This document shows, one piece after another, positions 1-8,055 of a stretch of DNA of 11,935 bases (position 1 is its first letter; the number at the start of each line of letters is the position of its first letter). The notes below the pieces were generated by a model that did not search any database, had not been told where the DNA came from, and was given only the letters and a program-made list of their open reading frames with translations. The position numbers were made by a program, and so were the translations under genes. The DNA comes from Betaproteobacteria bacterium HGW-Betaproteobacteria-20 (GTDB lineage Bacteria > Pseudomonadota > Gammaproteobacteria > Burkholderiales > Methylophilaceae). The DNA lies in contig PHCL01000009.1 in assembly GCA_002842195.1 (NCBI GenBank), positions 1-11,935 on the forward strand, read 5' to 3'.

Positions 1-132
1 TGCGGCAGGCGATTGTTCCAGTTTATACGCATCCCCTAATGCCTGAATAAAATCAGTTGGGGGATAGTACGAAATGTACTGCAAAGCATCGGCAATACTT
101 TGAATGAAGTCGGCTTGTTTAATTACTGTCAT
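1..132 (-). CDS. fumA: Class I fumarate hydratase, N-terminal fragment (cut by window edge)
   Basis: Only the first 44 codons lie in the window. The translation begins MTVIKQADFIQSIADALQYI and continues with SYYPP, the segment FIQALGDAYKLEQSPAA and then the edge. This closely matches the start I know for the class I, iron-sulfur, two-domain fumarases of betaproteobacteria, which hydrate fumarate to malate. The catalytic cysteines and the C-terminal domain lie outside the window and cannot be checked. The start codon overlaps the stop of the upstream acyl-CoA synthetase gene as ATGA. No clear ribosome binding site precedes it, so translation probably depends on the upstream gene. Some class I fumarases also interconvert mesaconate and citramalate, which matters given the neighbouring CitE and mesaconyl-CoA hydratase-like genes. 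The family assignment is recognition of the N-terminus alone. Confidence 0.8.
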   Translation of the reverse strand, partial: MTVIKQADFIQSIADALQYISYYPPTDFIQALGDAYKLEQSPAA

Positions 133-1790
133 CTTGATGACTTCGCGATCGCTATTTTAGGGCTAATATCTTTACGCAAAATTTTACCATTTTTGGTGCG
201 CGGCAAATCATTTACCAGATAGACGGTTTTAGGCGTTTTGTAAGCGGCTAAATGTTGTTTACCGTAAGCCAACAAATCATCCGGGCTGGCACTTGTGTCC
301 GGTTTTAGAATTACATAAATCACCACCAGCAACTTGTCTTTTTCAATTTCCTCGCCTACCGCCGCACAATCGGCGACATCTGGATGATTTTTATATACAC
401 GTTCTATCTCGTAAGGCGATACGCGGTAGCCAAAACTTTTGATAATGTCATCTTTACGGCCTAAAAACCAAATGTAGCCGTCAGCATCGTATTTAGCATA
501 ATCACCAGTAAAGAAATAGTTGTCATGTTTGTATTTTGCGGTTTCTTCGGCCAAATTCCAATAGCTTAAAAATAAGCCAGGGTCATTGTCCGGCACGCTA
601 ATCATGCCCTCTTCACCATTTTTCACTTCTTCTAAACTATCAGGATTGAGTAGTTTGATGTGGTGTCCAGGTTGTGGAAATCCTGCAGAACCCGGGCGAA
701 TTGGCCTGAATTTACTTTGACTTAAGTAATACGAAAACTCACTCATACCCACCGCTTCGTATATATCAAACTTAAAACGCGCTTTCCATTGGCTTAATAC
801 CTCATCGGACAAATGCTCGCCGGCACTCATATAGTGGCGTAGGCTCGGTATTTCTGCTTGAGTCGCTTCTGTTTTTTGCAGAATTTGACGGTAAATAGTT
901 GGCACGCCAATAAAAATGGTTGCCTGGTGTTTCTGAATAAGATTTAACCAGGTTTGCGCATCGTTTTTACCTTCATGCACGATGACAGTTTTCCCTAAAT
1001 ATAGCGGATCCATCAGGCCTGAACCTAATACGTAAGTCCAATTAAACTTGCCTGAGTGCATGATGCGGTCACTAACACTCGCATTTTTTGTCTCCTCGGC
1101 GTAATTAAACCAATATTGCGCTGCAGGCTGACGACCAAGCAAGGCACGGTGGGCATGCAGTACGCCTTTAGGGAATCCGGTGGTTCCTGAAGTATAGACC
1201 AAATAGGCAGGATCATCGGCTCTACTGTTATACGGGCTGTCACACTTATGAATGACGCTTAAACAATTTTCTATACTCAGCACATTTAAGCAACCATGCG
1301 GCTGTGTATGCGTAGTCTGCGATAGCAGTATGTGCGATAAATTGGGCAAGTCACGCAGACTTTCTACCAGTTGCTCTTCCATAGTTACCCAAGCTTTTGC
1401 ATCGGTAACCAGTGCCGCTGCTCCCGAATCTTTGGCCAAATAAATGACTTCTTCTGCAGTTAATAAAGTTGAAGTTGGGACCGCAATCGCGCCCATTTTC
1501 ATGGCACCCAGAAACGCGATTGGATAATCTATACTGTTCGGCAAACGAATTAATACGCGCTCACCAACTTTTACTTTTAAGTTACGCAGCAGTTGTGCAA
1601 ATTGATCGGTTTTACGCGCAAGCTCGGCAAATGTAATCTGTGAAGTACCCAGTACATCATCTTCGACTATCATGGCAATGTTGTCTGACTGCACTGTGCC
1701 CAGGTGTCTATCGCTGCATGCCACACCTATATTGAAGTAGCTGGGGATATTCCAAATCCATTCTGGAAATTCTTTAAATTTTCGTGTCAT
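129..1790 (-). CDS. AMP-forming acyl-CoA synthetase (ANL superfamily), substrate unknown
   Basis: A 553-residue enzyme expected to activate a carboxylic acid with ATP and CoA through an acyl-adenylate. The adenylation core is complete. The phosphate-binding loop YTSGTTGFPKG is near residues 199-209 and YEAVGMSE near 344-351. TGD ends at Asp430, the hinge GRKDD is near 444-448, and the C-terminal NGKILRK supplies the catalytic lysine at about 536. There is no signal peptide or membrane segment, so it is cytosolic. The overall look is closest to medium-chain/benzoate-type ligases rather than acetyl-CoA synthetase, which is longer, but the substrate cannot be read from sequence. It lies 119 bp downstream of a CitE-like lyase gene and overlaps the fumarase gene by 4 bp. 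A short organic acid such as mesaconate, citramalate or propionate is therefore a reasonable inference. The ATG at 1790 is preceded only by a weak AAAAG. Confidence 0.9.
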   Translation of the reverse strand: MTRKFKEFPEWIWNIPSYFNIGVACSDRHLGTVQSDNIAMIVEDDVLGTSQITFAELARKTDQFAQLLRNLKVKVGERVLIRLPNSIDYPIAFLGAMKMGAIAVPTSTLLTAEEVIYLAKDSGAAALVTDAKAWVTMEEQLVESLRDLPNLSHILLSQTTHTQPHGCLNVLSIENCLSVIHKCDSPYNSRADDPAYLVYTSGTTGFPKGVLHAHRALLGRQPAAQYWFNYAEETKNASVSDRIMHSGKFNWTYVLGSGLMDPLYLGKTVIVHEGKNDAQTWLNLIQKHQATIFIGVPTIYRQILQKTEATQAEIPSLRHYMSAGEHLSDEVLSQWKARFKFDIYEAVGMSEFSYYLSQSKFRPIRPGSAGFPQPGHHIKLLNPDSLEEVKNGEEGMISVPDNDPGLFLSYWNLAEETAKYKHDNYFFTGDYAKYDADGYIWFLGRKDDIIKSFGYRVSPYEIERVYKNHPDVADCAAVGEEIEKDKLLVVIYVILKPDTSASPDDLLAYGKQHLAAYKTPKTVYLVNDLPRTKNGKILRKDISPKIAIAKSSR

Positions 1791-1829
1791 TTAACTTTTA
1801 TCATTTCATTATTTAACAATGGTCCGAAT

Positions 1830-1897
1830 CTGTCACTGCGGACTTGGCCCGCAATCCAACTAACCTCATAAGATTCTGACTTTCGTCAGCATGACAG
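1830..1897. repeat. Cruciform REP/MITE-like palindromic element
   Basis: The outer arms CTGTCACTGC (1830-1839) and GCATGACAG (1889-1897) are complementary over nine pairs with one bulged C. Two inner hairpins sit between them. The first has stem TGCGG/CCGCA (1837-1841 with 1849-1853). The second has stem CTGAC/GTCAG (1876-1880 with 1885-1889) around a TTTC loop. The stems share a few bases at their edges, so not all can pair fully at once. The layout resembles the short dispersed palindromic elements common in proteobacterial intergenic regions. It lies in the 119-bp gap between the CitE-like gene and the acyl-CoA synthetase gene, inside the presumed operon. In RNA it could act as a processing or stability site. 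No copy elsewhere in the window was seen, so calling it a dispersed repeat is inference. Confidence 0.45.
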
Positions 1898-1909
1898 TAC
1901 TATAGAGTC

Positions 1910-3070
1910 TCACAGCAATACCCCGTATGGCCAGTTTTGACGTATCACTTGCGCAGGCAATAATTCCAGCACTTGCAGCGCAAAATCTTTGTCTTCTGGC
2001 GTAATTGCACGTAGCGCATACGCACGTAGCAGAGTTTGCAAAGCTTTTCCAAACATCGGCGGATCCAGCATTTCGCCTTCAAACTTAATGGCACCGCCAT
2101 GCAAGGCGTCTGCCTCAATCGCGGCTTTTAAAATTCGCACCTTTTGGCTCACTTCTGTGGGCGACGGCGTGTAAGCCGTTTTGCATAAATGAATATGCCC
2201 TGGGTGAATAACCTGCTTACCGGTAAGCCCCATTGCGGCTTCTTGACAGGCATGCTTGTACACAATACGGGATTCGTTATCACCATGTAAATCCAGCCAG
2301 CGGCGTACATCATGCGGCTCTAAATAACTATCCGGCATAATATTGGCACCAATTAATGTTTCAACACCGCCAATCACGCCTTTGCCTGCAATACGCGCCT
2401 CAAACATCAACTGATTCATATAAAACTGCAGCTCATCCATCCAGTTTTCTGGCGTGATGTGGATTCCCATTGCTTTAGAAAAGTCATGTATTCCGAATAC
2501 TACATGCTTAACTGTGCTGTATTGCATGAGTTCTGGCGCAATTTTGAGTGATTTTGGGTGCTCAATAATTGGCTGAATAGTGATATTGGGGTTAAATTCC
2601 AGCAAAAAACTGGATAAATCACGCACTTCAGCTGCGCCGTAAGCCTCACCCGCTTTTGCCAGCATAATCACATCGATATAGTCGGCCATATCACTCACTA
2701 ACTGCATGTCTAGCTCGTATTCATCAGTACGAAATGAATTAGCGCGGATAGCAATCGTCACGTTAGGGTTCACTTTGCGTAACGCTGGCAGCTCTAACCT
2801 TAGTAAATCCCTGCTCATGGTTTTCTGACGGCAACCGTCTTCAAGGTCAAAAATCAGTGTATGCGCATTCGTGTTATACGCATGCTTTTTCATACGTGCA
2901 GAGGCTTGGCTTAAATCTTCATAAATACCCAGCGCAGGTGCGTATTTTACCGGTGGGTAATACAGCTGAATGCCTGGCCAGTTATCACCAAGCATGGCAC
3001 TGTTGGTATAGCACTTGATTTTTCCATTATTCATATTGATATTTTTTTCATTTTTGAGTGTGTTGTGCAT
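1910..3070 (-). CDS. CitE-like HpcH/HpaI-family CoA-ester lyase (386 residues)
   Basis: A member of the CitE/malyl-CoA lyase TIM-barrel family, which cleaves or forms 3-hydroxyacyl-CoA esters such as malyl-CoA, beta-methylmalyl-CoA or citramalyl-CoA. All family landmarks are present: DLEDG at 75-79, a CoA/substrate arginine in AIRANS at 109, metal ligands Glu170 (IIEHP) and Asp196 (GIHDFSK) 26 residues apart, GKQVIHPGHI, and the C-terminal lid motif EMLDPP with the likely catalytic Asp336. At 386 residues it is longer than classic CitE (about 290-300), with extra N-terminal and C-terminal segments. It starts 13 bp after sdhE, where many betaproteobacteria carry citrate synthase. The first ATG has a GTGAAAG upstream. 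A second in-frame ATG 12 codons later (3034) has no better site. Which CoA ester it uses is unknown. Confidence 0.88.
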   Translation of the reverse strand: MHNTLKNEKNINMNNGKIKCYTNSAMLGDNWPGIQLYYPPVKYAPALGIYEDLSQASARMKKHAYNTNAHTLIFDLEDGCRQKTMSRDLLRLELPALRKVNPNVTIAIRANSFRTDEYELDMQLVSDMADYIDVIMLAKAGEAYGAAEVRDLSSFLLEFNPNITIQPIIEHPKSLKIAPELMQYSTVKHVVFGIHDFSKAMGIHITPENWMDELQFYMNQLMFEARIAGKGVIGGVETLIGANIMPDSYLEPHDVRRWLDLHGDNESRIVYKHACQEAAMGLTGKQVIHPGHIHLCKTAYTPSPTEVSQKVRILKAAIEADALHGGAIKFEGEMLDPPMFGKALQTLLRAYALRAITPEDKDFALQVLELLPAQVIRQNWPYGVLL

Positions 3071-3083
3071 ATTAAACTTTCAC

Positions 3084-3374
3084 TTAACTTTGTCTTAATT
3101 TGGCTGCCACTTTTTCTATCGCTACTGCATCCAGTTGCTTAGTAGATGAAACTTTAATACTTGTTAGTGCTTTTCTTGCGGTCACTACATCTAAAAATTC
3201 GTTATCTGGTAAATCTAACAAATAGTCAAAAGCCAACAGTTCCTGAGCACTTAAATCTGTTAAGTGATTTTCAGAAAACCGTTGCAATATAATATCCAGC
3301 TCTAACAATCCGCGCCGACAACGCCAGCTTAAGCGTCGCACTTCTTCGTCTGTCATATTTTTAGTGTCGGACAT
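3084..3374 (-). CDS. sdhE: SdhE, FAD assembly factor for succinate dehydrogenase
   Basis: A 96-residue protein of the SdhE/YgfY (Sdh5) family, which promotes covalent attachment of FAD to the flavoprotein subunit SdhA. The hallmark RRGLLELD, containing the conserved RGxxE, lies near residues 20-27. The rest is helical and acidic, with LLDLPDNEFLD around residues 52-62. The C-terminal tail, about 30 residues ending in KLRQS, is longer and less conserved than in the E. coli protein. It follows sdhB after 52 bp and precedes the CitE-like gene by 13 bp, the usual place for this factor at the end of an sdhCDAB cluster. The ATG at 3374 has a modest GAGAT sequence about ten bases upstream. Cytosolic; no unusual features. 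Confidence 0.92.
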   Translation of the reverse strand: MSDTKNMTDEEVRRLSWRCRRGLLELDIILQRFSENHLTDLSAQELLAFDYLLDLPDNEFLDVVTARKALTSIKVSSTKQLDAVAIEKVAAKLRQS

Positions 3375-3426
3375 ATGGTTATCTCGTTACATTTTTTCTA
3401 TAGTCTAATGACTGCACACTAACAAC

Positions 3427-4167
3427 TCAAACCGCCTTAATCTCAATCCGCTTCTTCACATTATTTTTATGTTCTCGTGCCTGCTCAAATTTAAGGTCTT
3501 TAATTTTAGCGATAGCAGCATTGGGATTAAGCTTTTTCGGGCAAACCTCAACGCAGTTCATAATATTATGGCAACGATACAAACGATCCGGCTCTTCTAG
3601 ATTCTCTAAGCGCTCGTCTAGGGCCTGATCACGGCTATCCACCATAAAGCGATAAGCCTGCATTAAGCCTGCAGGGCCTACAAACGTTTCCGGATTCCAC
3701 CAAAAAGACGGGCAAGAGGTCGTGCACGCGCCGCATAAAATACATTCATACAAGCCATCCAGCTTGGCGCGATCTTCTGGTGACTGCAAACGTTCATTTT
3801 CTGGCACAGGGTCGTTATTCACCAAGTAAGGCTTAACGGAGTTGTAATGTTCAAAAAATTGCGTCATATCAACCACCAAATCGCGAATCACCGGTAAGCC
3901 CGGCATAGGGCGCAGCACAACTGGCTCTTGTAATTCAGATAACTTGGTAATACAAGCCAGGCCATTTTTACCGTTGATATTCATACTATCTGAGCCACAC
4001 ACACCTTCGCGGCACGATTTACGCAAGCTTAAGCTATCGTCTAAATCTTTAATGCGAATAAGCGCATCCAACAGCATTTGGTCACCATCCCCCAGTGCAA
4101 TGTCGTAATCCTGCATATACGGTTTTTTATCTACATCTGGGTTGTAACGATATATTGAGAATTTCAT
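3427..4167 (-). CDS. sdhB: Succinate dehydrogenase iron-sulfur subunit SdhB
   Basis: The electron-transfer subunit of complex II, carrying electrons from the SdhA flavin to the membrane quinone site. With this start the protein has 246 residues. The [2Fe-2S] motif CREGVCGSD plus NGLAC lies near residues 52-72, with the usual fourth ligand position being Asp. CILCGACTTSCP binds [4Fe-4S], and CHNIMNCVEVCPKKLNP supplies the [3Fe-4S] and remaining [4Fe-4S] ligands. All expected cysteines are present. An earlier in-frame ATG at 4188 would add seven residues (MKSRDKH). I prefer 4167 because AAGAGAT lies at a good distance upstream of it, nothing useful precedes 4188, and MKFSIYRYNP is the usual family start. 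The gene follows sdhA closely, in operon. Confidence 0.95.
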   Translation of the reverse strand: MKFSIYRYNPDVDKKPYMQDYDIALGDGDQMLLDALIRIKDLDDSLSLRKSCREGVCGSDSMNINGKNGLACITKLSELQEPVVLRPMPGLPVIRDLVVDMTQFFEHYNSVKPYLVNNDPVPENERLQSPEDRAKLDGLYECILCGACTTSCPSFWWNPETFVGPAGLMQAYRFMVDSRDQALDERLENLEEPDRLYRCHNIMNCVEVCPKKLNPNAAIAKIKDLKFEQAREHKNNVKKRIEIKAV

Positions 4168-4197
4168 GTGCTTATCTCTTGATTTCATATTTTGTGC

Positions 4198-5961
4198 TTA
4201 ATAAACACGTGCTTTTGGTTCAAAGCTCTCAACCGTCTGCGGTTTTAAGCGCACTGGTTTGTAGCTCAAACGGTTGCCTTCACGGTAATACAATGAATGT
4301 TTTAGCCAGTTTTTATCATCGCGCTCTGCAAAATCCTCTCGCGCATGCGCACCACGGCTTTCATGGCGGGCTTCGGCTGCATGCATGGTTGCCAAAGCCA
4401 CCTCAACCAAATTATCAAGCTCTAGCGCCTCTACCCTCGCGGTGTTAAAAACCTGACTTTTGTCTTTAATCATAGTATTTTTTGCGCGCTCCGCCACTTG
4501 GTTTATTTCATTCACACCCGCTTGCAATAACTCAGGGAAGCGGAACACGCCACAATGTCTTTGCATGGTTTCACGTAAAGTTGCGCCTACGTCTTTCACG
4601 GTCTCGCCCTGCGTTTGAGCGTCTAAACGACTCAAACGTGCTAATGTTTTATCAGCGGCATCCGCTGGCAAGGGTTTATGTGTATTGTCTTTTCTGACCT
4701 CCTCTACCATTTTGTCGCCAGCCGCACGGCCGAACACCACTAAATCCAACAATGAGTTTGAACCCAGCCGGTTAGCCCCATGCACAGAAACACAAGCACA
4801 TTCACCCACAGCATATAAGCCATTCACCACCGATTGCCCGCCATTTGCATCGGGCACAACCACTTGACCTTGTAAGTTAGTCGGAATACCACCCATCATG
4901 TAGTGCGCAGTTGGCACAATGGGGATTGGGTCATAGACAGGATCAACATTAGCGAAGGTTTTTGCAATTTCACGAATACCAGGTAACTTATCGTTAATCA
5001 GCGCTTCGCCTAAATGGTCCAATTTCAGATACACCGCATCTTTATTTTTACCCACACCGCGACCTTCTTTAATCTCGGTGGCGGTAGCGCGCGAAACCAC
5101 ATCGCGGCTGGCTAAATCCTTAGCATGTGGCGCATAACGTTCCATAAATCGCTCCCCTAGCGAATTCACCAAATAGCCGCCCTCGCCACGCACGCCTTCC
5201 GTAATCAGTACACCTGCATTCAGCACGCCAGTTGGGTGGAATTGCCAAAACTCCATGTCTTGTAACGGGATGTTGGCGCGTGCCGCCATGCCTAAGCCGT
5301 CACCTGTATTGATAAAAGCATTAGTGCTGGCTTTGAATATACGTCCTGCTCCGCCGGTAGCCAACATAGTCGCTTTAGCGCGGATGCAGCGCACTTCACC
5401 TGTTTCAATCTCTAACGCCATCACGCCAAGCACATCACCATCAGCATCTTTTAATAAATCCAGTGCCAGCCATTCTACAAAAAACTGGGTGTTCGATTGA
5501 ATATTGCGCTGGTATAAAGTGTGTAACATGGCGTGGCCTGTTCTATCCGCTACTGCACATGTCCGTGAAATGGCACTTTCACCGAAGTTTTGCGTCATAC
5601 CGCCAAACGGGCGCTGGAATATTTTGCCATTCTCCAACCGGTCAAACGGCATGCCAAAATGCTCAAGCTCGTAAATTGCGGCGGCAGCGTTTTTACACAT
5701 AAACTCAATCGCATCCTGGTCACCCAAATAATCTGAACCTTTGATGGTGTCGTACATATGCCATAACCATTTATCATCCGCCACATTACCCAGTGCCGCA
5801 GCAATACCGCCCTGCGCAGCAACAGTATGTGAGCGAGTTGGAAACACCTTAGATAAAACAGCCACTTTTAAGCCAGACTGCGCCAACTGTAATGACGCGC
5901 GTAAGCCCGCGCCACCACCACCTACTACTAAAGCATCAAATGTTAATGTTGATAACGCCAT
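4198..5961 (-). CDS. sdhA: Succinate dehydrogenase flavoprotein subunit SdhA
   Basis: The catalytic subunit of complex II, oxidising succinate to fumarate at the cytoplasmic membrane. Its 587 residues match the usual length (588 in E. coli). The dinucleotide-binding GGGGAG is at 14-19. The covalent FAD histidine is His45 in SHTVAAQGG. The capping-domain and active-site segments [22 protein letters not shown] (catalytic arginine), HYMMGG and the C-terminal [14 protein letters not shown] are all present. The terminal R-Y-K-P segment seen in family members is represented by [13 protein letters not shown] lies upstream of the ATG. It sits 22 bp after sdhD and shortly before sdhB. SdhE, encoded downstream, would flavinylate His45. 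Nothing suggests the fumarate reductase form, given the sdhCD anchors next to it. Confidence 0.97.
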   Translation of the reverse strand: MALSTLTFDALVVGGGGAGLRASLQLAQSGLKVAVLSKVFPTRSHTVAAQGGIAAALGNVADDKWLWHMYDTIKGSDYLGDQDAIEFMCKNAAAAIYELEHFGMPFDRLENGKIFQRPFGGMTQNFGESAISRTCAVADRTGHAMLHTLYQRNIQSNTQFFVEWLALDLLKDADGDVLGVMALEIETGEVRCIRAKATMLATGGAGRIFKASTNAFINTGDGLGMAARANIPLQDMEFWQFHPTGVLNAGVLITEGVRGEGGYLVNSLGERFMERYAPHAKDLASRDVVSRATATEIKEGRGVGKNKDAVYLKLDHLGEALINDKLPGIREIAKTFANVDPVYDPIPIVPTAHYMMGGIPTNLQGQVVVPDANGGQSVVNGLYAVGECACVSVHGANRLGSNSLLDLVVFGRAAGDKMVEEVRKDNTHKPLPADAADKTLARLSRLDAQTQGETVKDVGATLRETMQRHCGVFRFPELLQAGVNEINQVAERAKNTMIKDKSQVFNTARVEALELDNLVEVALATMHAAEARHESRGAHAREDFAERDDKNWLKHSLYYREGNRLSYKPVRLKPQTVESFEPKARVY

Positions 5962-5983
5962 CTTTAAACCTTAAATAGTTAAT

Positions 5984-6331
5984 CTAACGAACTAAAAATA
6001 ACCAACTCGCCCATGCGATATACGCCCACAAGAGGGTAGCTAATAGCTTGAGTAGCACCACGCGTATATCGTAGTCTGGCACATAATCTTTAAACACATC
6101 GCGCACACCCAACCAAGCGTGGACGGACAAACAAATCCAAAATAACCAGCTGGCAATACGAAACCAAATTGGTTGAAAAAAGCTAAGCCACTCTTCATAT
6201 ACTGCTGGCTGTAAAATGATGATGCGCACTAGCAACATGATGCTGTAAGCCGCCATTGCAAAGGCGGTTAATCGCTGCATGAGCCATGCACGCATGCCCG
6301 GGTAACGTTTGGTTAGCAGATCAATTACCAT
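5984..6331 (-). CDS. sdhD: Succinate dehydrogenase membrane anchor SdhD
   Basis: A 115-residue hydrophobic protein with three predicted membrane helices (about residues 15-38, 53-77 and 90-113). The segment SVHAWLGVRDVFKDYV carries the haem b ligand His71. Asp82 and Tyr83 of the quinone pocket are at the same numbers as in E. coli SdhD, and the spacing is the same. With SdhC it anchors SdhAB and reduces ubiquinone. The gene starts 3 bp after the sdhC stop, so its ribosome binding region lies inside the sdhC end and is weak, which suggests coupled translation. It ends 22 bp before sdhA. Confidence 0.93.
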   Translation of the reverse strand: MVIDLLTKRYPGMRAWLMQRLTAFAMAAYSIMLLVRIIILQPAVYEEWLSFFQPIWFRIASWLFWICLSVHAWLGVRDVFKDYVPDYDIRVVLLKLLATLLWAYIAWASWLFLVR

Positions 6332-6334
6332 GAT

Positions 6335-6748
6335 TTAAAACCACAATTTAAGCGCCACTATGAAGGTTGCAAGCGCACCTAACACCAAAGTCACTTTGCT
6401 GGTATAACGCGCTTTCATTAGCGTGGTCATCCAATGCACATCCATTGCCAGGTGTCTTATGCCTGCGAAAAAGTGATGAAAAAAAGCCCATGCCAACCCA
6501 AGAAGCATGAGCTTTGTAAAAGGTGAATGCAATATCGATACTACCATTTCAAAATGCTGCGCCGAACTTAGCGATAGTTGTAATAACAACAAAATAGCCG
6601 GCAAGATTAAAAATAAAATGCAGCCCGTAGCTCTATGCAAAATAGATACCAGCGCGTTAATCGGCAACCTGATTGTTGTCAGATTAAGATTTTTCGGTCT
6701 ATTTTTTTGTTTAGCTTCGCTTTTAATTTTTGGTTCATTATTTTGCAT
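6335..6748 (-). CDS. sdhC: Succinate dehydrogenase cytochrome b556 subunit SdhC
   Basis: A 137-residue membrane anchor of complex II with three predicted helices. The family signature RPKNLNLTTIRLPINALVSI is near residues 17-36. It is followed by LHRATG, where Ser35 and Arg39 correspond to the quinone-site residues Ser27 and Arg31 of E. coli. HHFFAGIRHLAMD contains the haem b ligand, His92 by alignment with E. coli His84. The N-terminus carries about 16 extra polar, lysine-rich residues before the conserved start, which is common in betaproteobacteria. It begins 11 bp after the malic enzyme stop, so that gene and sdhC are almost certainly on one transcript. AAAGAG at the end of the malic enzyme gene and GTAAGTAG near the start may serve in ribosome binding. 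Confidence 0.94.
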   Translation of the reverse strand: MQNNEPKIKSEAKQKNRPKNLNLTTIRLPINALVSILHRATGCILFLILPAILLLLQLSLSSAQHFEMVVSILHSPFTKLMLLGLAWAFFHHFFAGIRHLAMDVHWMTTLMKARYTSKVTLVLGALATFIVALKLWF

Positions 6749-6759
6749 GTTATATCTAC

Positions 6760-7971
6760 TTACTCTTTAGCCTGTTGCAATCTTGCCGCATCCGCTACCG
6801 CACCCGACACGCGCGCTAGCAGGCGCTTGTCAAACGGCTTTGGAATAATATATTCGCGGCCAAAACTTAAACTCGTTAAGTTATAGGCTTGCAGCACATC
6901 TGCCGGCACAGGCTCGCGTGCAAGTTCAGCTAATGCATGTGCTGCGGCAATTTGCATTGCATCGGTAATTTGTTTAGCTTTTGCATCCAAAGCACCACGA
7001 AACAAGTAAGGAAAGCACAGCGCATTATTCACTTGGTTTGGAAAATCTGAACGGCCAGTCGCCATTAAAATATCATCACGTACCGCATGCGCTAAATCAG
7101 GTAGTATTTCAGGGTCCGGATTTGCCAGCGCAAATACTACTGGTTTTGACGCCATCAGTTTAAGCAACTCCGGCGACAATGCATTTGCGGCGGAAACGCC
7201 AATAAATACATCGGCTTGCGGCATTACATCAGCCAAAGTTTTAGCATCACTCGGAGCAACAGCTAAGTGACGATTATTGTCATGTAAGTCAACGCGTGAC
7301 GTATCCAGCACACCTGATTTATCCACCATAGTGATGCTGGTAGCACCCATTAACTTGAGCAATCTTGCACAGGAACATCCCGCCGCACCAGCCCCGAGAA
7401 AAACTATTTTTGCGGTTGGTAAGGTTTTTCCTTGTAGCGCTAAGGCATTAGATAATGCCGCAGCCACAATAACTGCCGTACCATGCTGATCATCATGGAA
7501 CACGGGGATATCCAGGCGTTTTTTAAGCTCGTTTTCAATATAAAAACAATGTGGGGCAGCGATGTCTTCTAGATTAATACCGCCAAAGGTCGGCGCAATA
7601 TTCACCACAGTCTGAATAAATTCATCAGGCGTTTTGGCATTAATTTCAATATCAAACACATCTATGCCCGCAAAGTGCTTAAACAAAACTGCCTTGCCTT
7701 CCATCACCGGCTTACTGGCCAGTGCACCCATATTGCCCAAACCCAACACCGCTGAGCCATCTGTAATTACAGCAACTAAATTACCTTTATTGGTGTATTT
7801 ATAGGCCTTAGTTGGATCTGCATAGATCTCACGCACAGGCGCCGCCACACCTGGCGTGTAGGTCAGCGATAAATCATCTTGCGTAGCACAGGGCTTGGAT
7901 GATTCAACCGAAAGTTTTCCCGGCCTGGGAAATTCGTGATAATCAAGCGCGCGTTTATTTAGATCATCCAT
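6760..7971 (-). CDS. NAD(P)-dependent malic enzyme, short form
   Basis: Oxidatively decarboxylates malate to pyruvate and CO2. At 403 residues it has only the malic enzyme core. It lacks the C-terminal phosphotransacetylase-like domain that makes E. coli MaeB about 760 residues. Catalytic Tyr38 lies in LTYTPGVA and Lys93 in GKAVLFK. Metal ligands are Glu135/Asp136 (INLEDI) and Asp161 (DDQHGTA). The Rossmann loop GAGAAG is at 193-198. Coenzyme choice between NAD and NADP is not decided here. The gene leads the sdhCDAB cluster with an 11-bp gap to sdhC. It would drain malate made from succinate through SDH and the downstream fumarase into pyruvate. The ATG has AAAGG 11 bases upstream. A TGTTATAAA resembling an extended -10 lies just before that, but it overlaps the ribosome site, so no promoter is called. 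Confidence 0.93.
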   Translation of the reverse strand: MDDLNKRALDYHEFPRPGKLSVESSKPCATQDDLSLTYTPGVAAPVREIYADPTKAYKYTNKGNLVAVITDGSAVLGLGNMGALASKPVMEGKAVLFKHFAGIDVFDIEINAKTPDEFIQTVVNIAPTFGGINLEDIAAPHCFYIENELKKRLDIPVFHDDQHGTAVIVAAALSNALALQGKTLPTAKIVFLGAGAAGCSCARLLKLMGATSITMVDKSGVLDTSRVDLHDNNRHLAVAPSDAKTLADVMPQADVFIGVSAANALSPELLKLMASKPVVFALANPDPEILPDLAHAVRDDILMATGRSDFPNQVNNALCFPYLFRGALDAKAKQITDAMQIAAAHALAELAREPVPADVLQAYNLTSLSFGREYIIPKPFDKRLLARVSGAVADAARLQQAKE

Positions 7972-8055
7972 TTGTTTTTTTGCCTTTATAACATCACCGT
8001 AAAATTACAAGTGCTTTTCAAAATGCGTAATGGTAAGAAGAAAGGTAAGCACAAA

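Noticed and set aside
1867..1874. CATAAGAT resembling one operator half-site
   Set aside because: It is a lone half-site without a partner repeat or promoter. The short match is expected by chance in AT-rich intergenic DNA and it falls inside the cruciform element.
4165..4188. Longer SdhB starting at the ATG at 4188
   Set aside because: No ribosome site precedes 4188, while AAGAGAT precedes the ATG at 4167 and the family normally starts at MKFSIYRYNP.
4095..4448. 117-codon plus-strand open frame antisense to sdhB and sdhA
   Set aside because: It is a shadow of two strongly conserved genes on the opposite strand. The translation is low in recognisable structure and has no operon context.
7985..7995. 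Extended -10-like TGTTATAAA on the minus strand ahead of the malic enzyme gene
   Set aside because: It overlaps the likely ribosome binding site of that gene, would give a leader of only about ten bases and has no -35 box at normal spacing.
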